DNA of 27,788 nt from a virus (IMGVR_UViG_3300032323_000662:1-27788); one strand, 5' to 3'; counted from the stretch's first letter, positions 6,744 to 14,256 are shown. Notes: generated by a model not told the origin, from the letters alone. Translations and numbers: made by a program.

Positions 6744-6919
6744 TTGTTAGCTGTTAGGATGTCTAAAAAATCTTCGGTGTTATCTAATGCTGTCTGAGTC
6801 ATTTCCTCAGTAGCTTCTACAAGCAGTTGCTCTAGGAATAAAGCAAGGTTCTCTGCGTTGTTTTGGTTTGCCTTGATAAAGTCAAGTGCTCTGTTAAATT
6901 GTTGGTTAAACCGTTCCAT
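6740..6919 (-). CDS. Small helical protein (59 aa), first gene of the control operon
   Basis: From ATG 6919 the protein reads MERFNQQFNRALDFIKANQN..., a single long amphipathic helix followed by an acidic segment (EEMTQTALDNTEDFLDIL). I choose 6919 over 6958 because the promoter box 6948-6955 would lie inside the longer reading. The leader from the predicted start site is about 20 bases. It is the first gene after the dual-promoter region and so likely among the earliest expressed. No family is recognised. Confidence 0.65.
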   Translation of the reverse strand: MERFNQQFNRALDFIKANQNNAENLALFLEQLLVEATEEMTQTALDNTEDFLDILTANK

Positions 6920-6947
6920 AAATAAATTTTTGTTTGTTAATACCTGA

Positions 6948-6955
6948 CAAAGATA
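6948..6955 (-). promoter_or_regulatory. Host-type promoter P2 of the control operon
   Basis: The minus strand reads TTTG (plus 6974-6977), an 18-base spacer, then TATCTTTG (6955-6948). Both elements match the Bacteroidota consensus. It drives the operon 6919-5427. Confidence 0.7.
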
Positions 6956-7007
6956 CAAAAGGTTTCATATCTGCAAATTATTTTGCACAAAAAAATTAAG
7001 TTTTACA

Positions 7008-7015
7008 CAAATTTA
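7008..7015 (-). promoter_or_regulatory. Host-type promoter P1 overlapping a palindrome
   Basis: The minus strand reads TTG (plus 7036-7038), a 20-base spacer, then TAAATTTG (7015-7008). The spacer is largely filled by the palindrome 7011-7029, so P1 looks repressible. It is in tandem with P2, about 60 bases upstream. Confidence 0.55.
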
Positions 7016-7029
7016 GAATGATTCTAAAT
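7011..7029. promoter_or_regulatory. 19-bp perfect palindrome, candidate operator
   Basis: ATTTAGAAT-G-ATTCTAAAT is a perfect inverted repeat with a single central base. It covers the upstream half of the P1 -7 box and most of the -33/-7 spacer, the usual place for a dimeric repressor. There is no T-run after it, so a terminator is unlikely. Candidate binders in the window are the HTH proteins at 5921-6115 and 26724-26945. Confidence 0.6.
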
Positions 7030-7068
7030 AAGGAACAAGCCTATAAGCTTAAATAATCTCCGCAAAAA

Positions 7069-7842
7069 TCAGGATATAGACTTACGCTTGTAGAGATACT
7101 CCTGATACTTAGTGAATACCAAGTGGTTTATCTTATTGTGTTTTTTGCAGTCTCTACATTGGAGCCAATGGTGTACGGTACCTGCTGCAGTGACTACTTT
7201 TTTATTGTGCCTGTGATTAGTACCACCACATTCTGCACATTCATACTTATCACCCCCATTCTGAACGGCATAGTTGTGACTAACTAGGGTGTAGCTGTTA
7301 AGTTTATTGAATACTGACTCAAGTACCTCTACATCCATCTTACAATAGGCCACCATCTTATCTAATGCATCCTGGTCCTTTCTAAATACAATGTCTTTCC
7401 ATAGATCAAGCCCTCCTGTTTCCATCTTAGCACCTACCTTTAGTAGTTTAGCTATGTAGTCTAGTTTGTTTGAGTTAAAATTAAAGTACCTTTTAGCCCA
7501 TTTAAGCGTGTCTATGGTCTTAGGTGATGGCATTACATTGATATCATGAAATAAAGCCCTTGTGCGTATCCATTTAAGGTCAAATCTATCCCCATTGTGG
7601 GCCACTATCTCATCTGCTTTGTGCAATACCTTGATGAATTGCTCAATCATTTTCTTATCACTCTGACTTTTGGACCATGTTAAGCTGTGAATTTCCTCCT
7701 CACCCTCCCATTTGTAGCAGATGCAGATGATTGCACGCTCATGTATGATGTCACCTGGGTTGATATTTAGATTGTATCCTGTTCTCCAAAATACCCCGAC
7801 ATTGAATGAAGTCTCAATGTCATAAAAAAGTCTTTTTCTCAT
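7069..7842 (-). CDS. DnaQ-like/RNase H-fold 3'-5' exonuclease with zinc ribbon
   Basis: This 257-residue protein has the three exonuclease motifs: ExoI YDIET (Asp8, Glu10), ExoII AHNGDRFDLKWI (Asn83, Asp85/Asp88) and ExoIII YCKMDVEVL (Tyr166, Asp170). This fits family-B polymerase-type or YprB-type exonucleases. The C-terminus adds a zinc ribbon (Cys202-x2-Cys205 ... Cys229-x2-Cys232), probably for nucleic-acid binding. There is no polymerase domain, so it acts alone or with the host replicase, in DNA processing or host DNA degradation. It is the last gene of the portal-to-lysis unit, coupled to the spanin gene by ATGA, an odd place for a DNA enzyme. Confidence 0.8.
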   Translation of the reverse strand: MRKRLFYDIETSFNVGVFWRTGYNLNINPGDIIHERAIICICYKWEGEEEIHSLTWSKSQSDKKMIEQFIKVLHKADEIVAHNGDRFDLKWIRTRALFHDINVMPSPKTIDTLKWAKRYFNFNSNKLDYIAKLLKVGAKMETGGLDLWKDIVFRKDQDALDKMVAYCKMDVEVLESVFNKLNSYTLVSHNYAVQNGGDKYECAECGGTNHRHNKKVVTAAGTVHHWLQCRDCKKHNKINHLVFTKYQEYLYKRKSIS

Positions 7843-8288
7843 AGTTTAAATAGCAGGGCAATCCTATCTAGGAGCCCCTTTTGAATTAAAAACCGCAGAA
7901 AGATACCTAAAAAGAATGAAATCACAATAGGCCACCAAGCCCATCTGTACTTTACTACCTGTTCAGCTTGAGCTGTTTTGTATATAGTCTTACCTCGTAT
8001 CCTTTCTACTCTAGTCTTGTAGCGGTACTCTATCCTAGTCTGAAATCTAGTCTTAGGAATTATGATATTCTTAAAAAACACAATAGTATCCTTAGTAGTG
8101 TAGAACTTCTCCCATACAATAGTATCATTAATGATCATTGGGATGCTGTCAACTGTAGTAATGCGGATGGTGTCACTATCCTGTACTACTTGCAAGCCAT
8201 TCTTTAAGGCTTTCTTGTAATGCCATTGAGCACGCTTAGGAGCTGAGCAGGATACAATGAGTATCAATAGTGGTAGGATATATCTCAT
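7839..8288 (-). CDS. Probable u-spanin (outer-membrane lipoprotein with C-terminal TM)
   Basis: This 149-residue protein begins MRYILPLLILIVSCSAPKR, a lipoprotein signal with lipobox Cys14. It ends with a membrane segment WWPIVISFFLGIFLRFLIQ (about 118-136). The periplasmic part between is beta-rich and charged. An N-terminal lipid anchor plus a C-terminal inner-membrane anchor is the architecture of unimolecular spanins (T1 gp11 type), which join and fuse the two membranes at the last step of lysis. It follows holin and amidase directly, linked by ATGA. Function is inferred from architecture and position. No sequence family is recognised. Confidence 0.75.
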   Translation of the reverse strand: MRYILPLLILIVSCSAPKRAQWHYKKALKNGLQVVQDSDTIRITTVDSIPMIINDTIVWEKFYTTKDTIVFFKNIIIPKTRFQTRIEYRYKTRVERIRGKTIYKTAQAEQVVKYRWAWWPIVISFFLGIFLRFLIQKGLLDRIALLFKL

Positions 8289-8932
8289 AGGCTTTGTAGC
8301 ATCTTAATTATTCTAGGACATGGGTAAATATCTGCCTTATCTTTTCTCACACTATTGTGAGTGTAGATCCCTGCAGTACCTTTGAATGCCTCTTTGTCTA
8401 TGCTGAATATCTCTGACCGGTAAGCCTTAGGAATGTCATAGGTTTCGCAAAGATACTCCACCAACTGCCGAGTGCTTTCAATCTGCTCATCTGTATATTT
8501 GTACCAATACTTATTACCCTTGTAGGGAGTATCTAAGGTAGTTACCATGGATGGGTCAACCACTCCCTTGACATAATTGTAGTACTTTCCATCCTTGAGC
8601 TTCAATGGGCCCCAATTACAAATCTCGATTCCTACAGATAGCTTGTTTAGGTTTTGGTACTTGAGCCCATGTACTGAAAAGTCCTGACTATCTATCCCCA
8701 GGTGATAGGCCCAATGCTTGGAAGAGAAGCACTGTACTATGCTACCTCTTTCACCTACCACAAATGCAGTAGCTATCCTATCTGAGTTGCTGTTCCACCA
8801 ACGTGATACAGCTATGGGGTTACCATTGCCTGCTGTGTGGTGTAAATAAATTTGTTTTTTTTCAGACTCCTCGTGGAAGTATTGGCTATTAGATAGGCGT
8901 TCCTGAAATATTTTCGTTATGTCTAATTTCAT
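8285..8932 (-). CDS. N-acetylmuramoyl-L-alanine amidase (endolysin)
   Basis: This 215-residue Amidase_2/PGRP-fold enzyme cuts the bond between muramic acid and L-alanine in peptidoglycan. The zinc-site motif IYLHHTAG (His31/His32) opens the fold, WAYHLG follows near residue 75, and GIYTHNSVRKDKADIYPCP near the C-terminus supplies the second His and the Cys ligand. There is no signal peptide, so export depends on the holin encoded just upstream. The holin gene overlaps its start by 44 bases. It is the middle gene of a holin-endolysin-spanin cassette. Confidence 0.9.
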   Translation of the reverse strand: MKLDITKIFQERLSNSQYFHEESEKKQIYLHHTAGNGNPIAVSRWWNSNSDRIATAFVVGERGSIVQCFSSKHWAYHLGIDSQDFSVHGLKYQNLNKLSVGIEICNWGPLKLKDGKYYNYVKGVVDPSMVTTLDTPYKGNKYWYKYTDEQIESTRQLVEYLCETYDIPKAYRSEIFSIDKEAFKGTAGIYTHNSVRKDKADIYPCPRIIKMLQSL

Positions 8933-9380
8933 TGACTTCCTTTTTTATATCCTTGGCTCTTGCAAATAAATTTTTCATTGCCTGCCATAGGTCAAGGCCC
9001 TTTACCGCTTTGTAGTTTTCATTGATACTCATGACCTCGATTGATACCAGGATGAGTGCAAGCACCTTAGTAAGCAATAACTCTACGGAAAAAAACTGCA
9101 GGATGATACTATTTAGTATAAACTTATCTATCATATAGAACATGATAACAGTTACCTCATAGAGTAACATCTTACTAATGATTGCAGATAGGCCTCTGCT
9201 AGTTATCTTTACCTTGTTTTTATAGCTCTTCCACACCCCTGTTATAGTATCTAACACGATCACAAATCCAACTAGAAACAATAACCCTGAGATAGGCATC
9301 AAAAATGCACTGAGAACGCCTAAGAGTTTAAACCAATTGGCATGCATTGTAGCTAGTAGTATGGATAGCTGTGACCTCAC
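8889..9380 (-). CDS. Holin (phage_holin_4-like)
   Basis: This 163-residue protein has several hydrophobic spans: LLGVLSAFLMPISGLLFLVGFVIVLDTITG, then a region at 85-100 and another near 110-130. The segment VLDTITGVWKSYK...ITSRGL matches the conserved 'D.itG......k.ItS..l' block of the holin-4/toxin-secretion holin family. It forms membrane lesions that release the amidase. The annotated start is a GTG (9380) overlapping the previous stop as GTGA. ATG 9347 is an alternative that would remove 11 residues, and a dual-start arrangement as in lambda S is possible but unproven. Confidence 0.8.
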   Translation of the reverse strand: MRSQLSILLATMHANWFKLLGVLSAFLMPISGLLFLVGFVIVLDTITGVWKSYKNKVKITSRGLSAIISKMLLYEVTVIMFYMIDKFILNSIILQFFSVELLLTKVLALILVSIEVMSINENYKAVKGLDLWQAMKNLFARAKDIKKEVNEIRHNENISGTPI

Positions 9381-9943
9381 AAGATTAGGATGCTGTTATT
9401 GTACCCATTCTCAAGGAAGTTACCGCACATACCTGTGCAAGTAGTTTGCCATTGAGTAATGCATGAGCAATTTTGGAACATTGGACGTAGGTCTGTATCC
9501 TGGTTAGCTGTAGATATGAATAAAGGGAACAGGTTACGGTTAGCAAGTAGCCATCTGATTAAACGCTGCTCAAAGAAACTAGCTTTCTGTGCATAGTGCT
9601 CCATACCAAAGGCTACCTCTGAGCGTGATACGCTTGCTGAGAAGTCACCGCTTTGAGTTTGCAAACCTTTGTTTTTAAGTTGGTAGGTCAACCCAAACAC
9701 TGCATCCTCTGCACTCCTCCAAGCAATCACAGGCTGAATGAACTCTACTAGATTTATCTCGTCAGGGTTAAGCGCTGTGTTATTGTACTGAGTAAGCAAG
9801 TAATTATAGAACGTAGTGCCCAGGATAGGCTGCACTCTTAATGCCGCTTGTGTAGCAATGTAGGGAGTTACGTCAGTAACATCCACATTAGCTGTAATGG
9901 GTGTGTTTGTTTTGAGGTAGGTTTCAGTTATGAAATACAACAT
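9377..9943 (-). CDS. Head-tail connector-like protein (DUF6712-like)
   Basis: This 188-residue protein starts directly on the portal stop (TAATG). The N-terminal TPYIATQAALRVQPILGTTFYNYLLTQYNN and the helical bundle with FIQPVIAWRSAEDAVFGL fit adaptor-type proteins that sit beside the portal in Bacteroidota phages. The C-terminus is Cys-rich (NCSCITQWQTTCTGMCGN), perhaps for disulphide or metal binding. Position after the portal supports a head-completion or connector role. The family name is recalled and was not searched. Confidence 0.6.
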   Translation of the reverse strand: MLYFITETYLKTNTPITANVDVTDVTPYIATQAALRVQPILGTTFYNYLLTQYNNTALNPDEINLVEFIQPVIAWRSAEDAVFGLTYQLKNKGLQTQSGDFSASVSRSEVAFGMEHYAQKASFFEQRLIRWLLANRNLFPLFISTANQDTDLRPMFQNCSCITQWQTTCTGMCGNFLENGYNNSILIL

Positions 9944-11271
9944 TATACAATAGGTGTTTGTGCCGCTGCAGTTGCAGCTGCTTGTGTAACATCTCCACCC
10001 TCTACAGGAGCCAATGAAGCAAGTGCTCTAATCTCATTGATAGTCATGGTCTCAAGTACCTTGGTAGCTACCAATGGACTCAAACTGTTCAATGCATCAT
10101 TTGTTTTAGAGCTATCACCCTCAAGCTCCACGATGGTCTCGTTAATGATTTGAAAATTGTTGATTGTGAAATCAGCAGGAATGCGAGCAATACCCAAGAG
10201 CTCATTAAAGATAGTAGTAACCTGTTGACGTAGCTCCATTACTACATTCTTTTCAAAGATAACATAGGCTTGCTTGATATCACTGCCACTACCTAGGCTT
10301 CCTGTGGTACGGATACCCATTAGGATAGGGTCAATAGTGTGAGCAAAACAAATCTGCTCAGTGTTCAAAGCAGATGCCTCATGGAATAGCTTATCATTAC
10401 CATTGGTAGGTAGGCTTTCTATCTTTGGAAGTTGGTCCGCACCATTGGCAAAAAATGCAACTGCCTTACCGGCATTGGCTGCACCTTTAAGGCGGTCAAT
10501 AGTTTCCTTGATCATGTGCTTTTCCTCCTCAGACTGTGGCCTCTTTGGGAACATCATAGCAAAGCTAGGAAATACACTATTTTGTATGTTACTTTTTGCG
10601 AAGTAAGATAACTCACCACTAAGAAAAGCAAAGTTTAAAGCCGATGTATAGGTAGGAAGTGAGTAATAATCTTGCCCTACCGACTTAACTTCGTAGCTAA
10701 ATAGTTGACATGCATCTTTACAGGTGATGTGGTAAGGCTTAATCTCCTCAATACCTATTCTCCTGCTCCAATCATCACACAAAAAGTACATTTTTTTATC
10801 TCTACCTACCCTTACTTTCTCGGGTGAGACGTTTTCAATTTTCATGAGCTTGCGTTTTTCACCAAAATACAGCTTGAAATATACCCGATTGTGTAGAATT
10901 AACTGCTTTGTCACTGCCTTTACTGTGTGCTTGAGGTTAGCTTTCTTCTCAAAGGTAAACATCTCTAGCTTTTCCTGTGGTGTGAGCTTGTCAGTGGTAA
11001 GGTTAAACCCTCCACCAATCACAGCATTGGTCTTGAAGTCTACAATGGCACCATGTAGCGGTGAGCTAAAGTACATCTGATTCAATAGCTCAGGATAGAG
11101 GTTGTCACTTCCAAAGTACTGCCACATGTTAGCGTTATACCTGGGGTCAACAACAGGTAAGGTTAAGTTGCCTCTCCCTACCGGTAGGAATGGGGTGCTA
11201 AATGATTGGTAGCCCTCAATTACCTCGGGGCCTTTTTGTTTTGTGTTAATAAATCTATCGTACCATGCCAT
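9943..11271 (-). CDS. Portal protein
   Basis: This 442-residue protein of HK97-type portal size begins MAWYDRFINTKQKG. SPLHGAIVDFKTNAVIGGGF (about 70-90) is the usual portal wing/stem entry helix, followed by YYSLPTYTSALNFAFLSGELSYFAKSNIQNS and a core with LGSGSDIKQAYVIFEKNVV and LRQQVTTIFNELL near the C-terminal crown, the familiar portal end. Twelve copies would form the DNA entry ring that docks the terminase. It is unusual that it lies far from the terminase genes and after the capsid gene. The C-terminal tail is Ala/Thr-rich and flexible. Confidence 0.85.
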   Translation of the reverse strand: MAWYDRFINTKQKGPEVIEGYQSFSTPFLPVGRGNLTLPVVDPRYNANMWQYFGSDNLYPELLNQMYFSSPLHGAIVDFKTNAVIGGGFNLTTDKLTPQEKLEMFTFEKKANLKHTVKAVTKQLILHNRVYFKLYFGEKRKLMKIENVSPEKVRVGRDKKMYFLCDDWSRRIGIEEIKPYHITCKDACQLFSYEVKSVGQDYYSLPTYTSALNFAFLSGELSYFAKSNIQNSVFPSFAMMFPKRPQSEEEKHMIKETIDRLKGAANAGKAVAFFANGADQLPKIESLPTNGNDKLFHEASALNTEQICFAHTIDPILMGIRTTGSLGSGSDIKQAYVIFEKNVVMELRQQVTTIFNELLGIARIPADFTINNFQIINETIVELEGDSSKTNDALNSLSPLVATKVLETMTINEIRALASLAPVEGGDVTQAAATAAAQTPIV

Positions 11272-11273
11272 AG

Positions 11274-11624
11274 TTAATCGTATATTGAGTTACCTGCAGG
11301 ACCACTTACTACCATTCTCCCCTCCTCAATAACTACGCCTGTAGTTTGAGCTATTGTAAGGGGCAAAACGAATGCAGTTGAGCTTTCATAAACCTGGTAA
11401 TTGTACTGCCCTTTCTTTAGTATGATATCTGTAGGCTCATCTAGAGCAAACAGGTTGTATCTTTCAGGGTAAGCACTCGTATCAGGAGCTGTGAATAGCT
11501 GTGGTGTGCTTGTGGTATTCATTTCGTTAGTGAATACAAACAAATAATTAGGTGTGGGTACAGTTGTTACCTCTGTTAAGGTTAAAACAAACTGATTAAT
11601 TACTCCCTGTTCAATGTAAATCAC
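11274..11624 (-). CDS. Structural protein candidate, first gene of the portal unit
   Basis: This 116-residue beta-rich protein starts IYIEQGVINQFVLTLTEV and contains PNYLFVFTNEM and KKGQYNYQVYES. The start codon is GTG (11624-11622), and the invariant AATATAGGT motif abuts it. No later ATG gives a better reading. The Thr/Val-rich strands resemble small decoration, head-fibre or tail-surface proteins of Bacteroidota phages. I cannot assign a specific role. The gene is two bases from the portal start, so the two should be co-translated late. Confidence 0.6.
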   Translation of the reverse strand: MIYIEQGVINQFVLTLTEVTTVPTPNYLFVFTNEMNTTSTPQLFTAPDTSAYPERYNLFALDEPTDIILKKGQYNYQVYESSTAFVLPLTIAQTTGVVIEEGRMVVSGPAGNSIYD

Positions 11625-11633
11625 ACCTATATT
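11625..11633 (-). promoter_or_regulatory. Late start-codon-abutting motif, copy 5 (AATATAGGT)
   Basis: On the minus strand TAATATAGGT is followed directly by the GTG start at 11624. It comes soon after a terminator (11658-11685), so it should begin a new transcript (portal-lysis unit). Confidence 0.65.
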
Positions 11634-11657
11634 AAATTAGACTTATCAAATGTTCAT

Positions 11658-11685
11658 AAAAAAAGCCCCACCATAAGGCAGGGCT
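11658..11685 (-). terminator. Rho-independent terminator after the tail-tube gene
   Basis: On the minus strand, AGCCCTGCC pairs with GGTGGGGCT (two G-T pairs, 4-base loop) and is followed by seven T. It ends the protease-capsid-tube unit. Confidence 0.85.
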
Positions 11686-11708
11686 CTAATATATAGAGAG
11701 GCAGGATA

Positions 11709-12245
11709 TTAAACCGGGATACCAATTGCAGCAAGTGCAGTAGGGTCTACCTCGTATGCTAGGTACTCATTCTCAGCTACCAAAGTAACAGAGTATTTAG
11801 AACCATCCGCACGAGCTGTTCCTGAACCTTCACCTGTAGCAGATAACTGCAAGTATGGGAAGTACCAATACTTACCGTTAGCATCTAATACGATAGCTAC
11901 TAAGTACTCTTGACCTGCTCCAAGGATTTTGATAGCACGAGACTTATCAGCCTCACGTCGATGGAACATTAAGTTGATAGTCTGAGTAACGAATGAGCTA
12001 CCATTAACTAGGTCGATAGTGCTGTCCTCAGTAAAGTTAGATGTGTTTCTGCGGATGTAGTAGTTAGTAAATGTTACGGCAGGAACCTGAAGATTGATTG
12101 CTGTTATTGTCCACCCTGTACCTGCAGATGGGTCTGTAGGAACAATAGATGCAATCTCATCTTGTTGGTTAATCCAAATACCATAAATACCACCACTGTT
12201 GTTGTCGCAACTCTTTAAGATTGCTTCTAATGCTTGACAAGCCAT
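11709..12245 (-). CDS. Probable major tail tube protein
   Basis: This 178-residue protein begins MACQALEAILKSCDNNSGGI. It has alternating strand pattern throughout, with SSFVTQTINLMFHRREADKSRAIKIL, YLVAIVLDANGKYWYFPYLQ and SKYSVTLVAENEYLAYEV. The 'FVT..i.l.f......k......l......va.v.D..G.ywyf' arrangement resembles tail-tube proteins, which stack in hexamer rings around the tape measure. It follows the capsid gene and precedes a strong terminator, which suits an abundant structural protein. Family assignment is by pattern and position. A head-decoration protein is the alternative. Confidence 0.6.
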   Translation of the reverse strand: MACQALEAILKSCDNNSGGIYGIWINQQDEIASIVPTDPSAGTGWTITAINLQVPAVTFTNYYIRRNTSNFTEDSTIDLVNGSSFVTQTINLMFHRREADKSRAIKILGAGQEYLVAIVLDANGKYWYFPYLQLSATGEGSGTARADGSKYSVTLVAENEYLAYEVDPTALAAIGIPV

Positions 12246-12266
12246 TGTGTTAAAGTATTATATAAA

Positions 12267-12280
12267 GGGGGTTGCCCCCC
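12267..12280 (-). terminator. G/C hairpin between capsid and tube genes
   Basis: The minus strand has GGGGG-GCAA-CCCCC followed by TTTATAT. The stem is very stable with a GNRA-type loop, but the T tract is short, so partial termination or 3'-end protection of the capsid mRNA is more likely than a full stop. Confidence 0.6.
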
Positions 12281-12294
12281 TCTATGGATTATTA

Positions 12295-13248
12295 TTAGTT
12301 ATAGTAAACGATATCACCGTTATTCACGAAAGAGAAACCTACTTTCATGTTAGCACGAGTACGGATAATTGGCTCAGCAACAGTATCAGCTAAGTTAACA
12401 GCACGTAAATCAGATGGATCTCCCTCACCATCAAAGGCAAAGATTAAGTTATCTTTCAATGTGATAACAAATTTGTTATTGCTCATACCTGGACAAAGAA
12501 CAATCTTAATACCTAAGTAAGTCAAAGATAAATCTTGAGTAATAAATGCGTTAGTGTTACCTGAAGCTACTCCTAATCGGTAGATGTTTACCAATTGAGT
12601 AGGCATGTAGATACGTAGGTCAGCAGTACGGGATGCAATAGATGCAGGAACCAAAGCAAAAGCAGCCTCTAATTTTGCACCTAATCCACCAACACCTGAG
12701 AATGTAGTGATAGTACCTGTACCACCATCGATAACAGGAGTTACTCCTGGAGGAGGAGACAAAGCTGCATCTAATTGCACTTCATAACCATCACATAAAT
12801 CAAGTGGAGCAACACCACTTACATCACCTCTCCATCGTAGAGCTTCAATTTGTCCGTTAACAGCGTTAGCCATTTCAGACCAGTAGTAGTTAAAGAAATT
12901 AGCTACAGAGAAGTCACCGTTAGAACCTGCTGCCATCTGTAAAGATACAAATGATTGCTCTAGGTCAAACTGACATACTTGAGCCATTGCAGAAAGAGCA
13001 CATACGTCTACTTCATGCGAGCTTAAGTTATCTGCGTTAACGTTAGGGAAGTTACATGGTGATGCAGCCAATAAGTCTGTACCAAAAGTAACTGTACCAA
13101 TTTTAGTTTTGTACTTGATACCAGGTAGAGTACGGAAGTTATCAGCAATCTCAGTGCTTCCTAAATATGCTTGAGCATAGAATGCCTCAGCGTTCGGCGC
13201 TAGTAATGCACTATTATCAATGTTTAAATCAAATCTTAATTTTCTCAT
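12295..13248 (-). CDS. Major capsid protein (HK97-fold type)
   Basis: This 317-residue protein lies directly after the protease/scaffold gene, 11 bases apart, in the usual order. The middle shows the E-loop/P-domain-like arrangement of Bacteroidota phage capsids: FDLEQSFVSLQMAAGSNGDF, FFNYYWSEMANAVNGQIEALRWRGD, then RIYMPTQLVNIYRLGVA and a C-terminal FVITLKDNLIFAFDGEGDPSDLRAVN with RTRANMKVGFSF. The A-domain-like C-terminus ('n.....d......') is characteristic. It forms the icosahedral shell. It is translated from the late unit beginning at 14213, and a stable hairpin follows it. Confidence 0.85.
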   Translation of the reverse strand: MRKLRFDLNIDNSALLAPNAEAFYAQAYLGSTEIADNFRTLPGIKYKTKIGTVTFGTDLLAASPCNFPNVNADNLSSHEVDVCALSAMAQVCQFDLEQSFVSLQMAAGSNGDFSVANFFNYYWSEMANAVNGQIEALRWRGDVSGVAPLDLCDGYEVQLDAALSPPPGVTPVIDGGTGTITTFSGVGGLGAKLEAAFALVPASIASRTADLRIYMPTQLVNIYRLGVASGNTNAFITQDLSLTYLGIKIVLCPGMSNNKFVITLKDNLIFAFDGEGDPSDLRAVNLADTVAEPIIRTRANMKVGFSFVNNGDIVYYN

Positions 13249-13259
13249 TTTGTTTGTTG

Positions 13260-14213
13260 TTATTTTGTTGTGTTAAATTTTACAAAGTTACTTAGTCTTT
13301 GATGTGCACTCAAGGCCACATCCTCTACAATCTCCTCAGACTCTACCTCAGTAGACAATATCTCATCTAGTTGGTTACGCATCTCTGCAATCATTGCAGC
13401 TACAGCGTTCATGTGCTCATCTAATAAAGGTCGTACAATAGCAATGATAGCCTCTGCATCAACTACAGGATCTACCGCCATTGTTTCTTCTACTGTCTCC
13501 TCTTCGATAACAGTTTCTTCTAAGGCTACCTCTTCTGAGGTCTCCTCCATTTCAACATCACGTATCTCAATAACCTCTCCATCTTTTACAACGTAGATTT
13601 TATCCTCGATAGTGTGCTCTCCATCAGGTAACTTGTTCATATTTGTTTTTGTTTTTGTTTGCTCTTTTAATTTCATGCCTAAGTACCCCTCAATAGAGAA
13701 TCCTATTTGGTCTTGTGCTACAAGTTCTGCATAGTATTCCTTATCAGTAACCTGGGCAGTTACCATCAGCGTACCCTGTGGTACTTCAATACCAAATGTG
13801 GAGTAAGCCTTATCTTGTTTTGGGTTGTCTACTATCCATGCCTCAAGTACATAGGCAGGAACGGTCTGAGATTGATCATGCTCAAGGTTAAATAGGTCTT
13901 GGTTAACCATCTTTTGCATGAATTTTCCATGAATTAGCTCTATCTCTTCCTTGGTAAACTTGACATTGTACTCCTCATTAGTATCCTCATCCAATCGATA
14001 TATCTCCATTGGTATCAAAGCAGGTGCAGTGATACGATACTTGAGCTCATCATTAAAAAATAACGGCTTAGCTTGGGAGTTGAATGCCATCCCCTTTACT
14101 TTGATGGCAGGATTAGAAGTAAAAGCTATCTGTTCGATGCCAAGGTCCTCACCATTTTCAGCGTATGCTGGGTCAATAGTAATTTGATAGGTAGGGATTT
14201 TATCTTTAGCCAT
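13260..14213 (-). CDS. Head maturation protease (XkdF-like) with scaffold-like tail
   Basis: This 317-residue protein carries an XkdF-type serine protease domain over about residues 60-185. FNLEHDQS provides His112, VPAYVLEAWIV and GTLMVTAQVTD are core strands, and GFSIEGYLG provides Ser173, the expected order for this family. From about residue 200 it becomes strongly acidic (EETSEEVALEETVIEEETVEE) and then coiled-coil (LLDEHMNAVAAMIAEMRNQL), a scaffold-like part. Fusion of protease and scaffold in one gene is known in several phages. It would direct capsid assembly and then cleave itself and the capsid N-terminus. An AATATAGGT motif lies one base upstream of its ATG. Confidence 0.85.
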   Translation of the reverse strand: MAKDKIPTYQITIDPAYAENGEDLGIEQIAFTSNPAIKVKGMAFNSQAKPLFFNDELKYRITAPALIPMEIYRLDEDTNEEYNVKFTKEEIELIHGKFMQKMVNQDLFNLEHDQSQTVPAYVLEAWIVDNPKQDKAYSTFGIEVPQGTLMVTAQVTDKEYYAELVAQDQIGFSIEGYLGMKLKEQTKTKTNMNKLPDGEHTIEDKIYVVKDGEVIEIRDVEMEETSEEVALEETVIEEETVEETMAVDPVVDAEAIIAIVRPLLDEHMNAVAAMIAEMRNQLDEILSTEVESEEIVEDVALSAHQRLSNFVKFNTTK

Positions 14214-14214
14214 T

Positions 14215-14223
14215 ACCTATATT
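14215..14223 (-). promoter_or_regulatory. Late start-codon-abutting motif, copy 4 (AATATAGGT)
   Basis: On the minus strand TAATATAGGT lies one base before ATG 14213. It is back to back with the plus-strand promoter box at 14234-14241, only 10 bases away. Confidence 0.65.
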
Positions 14224-14233
14224 AAAAAAAACG

Positions 14234-14241
14234 TATATTTG
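14234..14241 (+). promoter_or_regulatory. Host-type promoter box for the plus-strand gene pair
   Basis: TATATTTG matches TAnnTTTG exactly. Initiation about 6 bases downstream leaves a leader of about 10 bases before ATG 14257. No convincing -33 element is seen. The box overlaps the alternative TTG start at 14239, which argues against that start. Confidence 0.5.
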
Positions 14242-14256
14242 TTCAAAAATTTAACT

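Noticed and set aside
7030-7050. Terminator after the exonuclease gene
   Set aside because: There is only a short AAGC/GCTT stem with no T run, too weak to call.
13411-13596. Plus-strand Ser/Thr-rich ORF opposite the protease gene
   Set aside because: It is an artefact of the Glu-rich scaffold codons read on the other strand.
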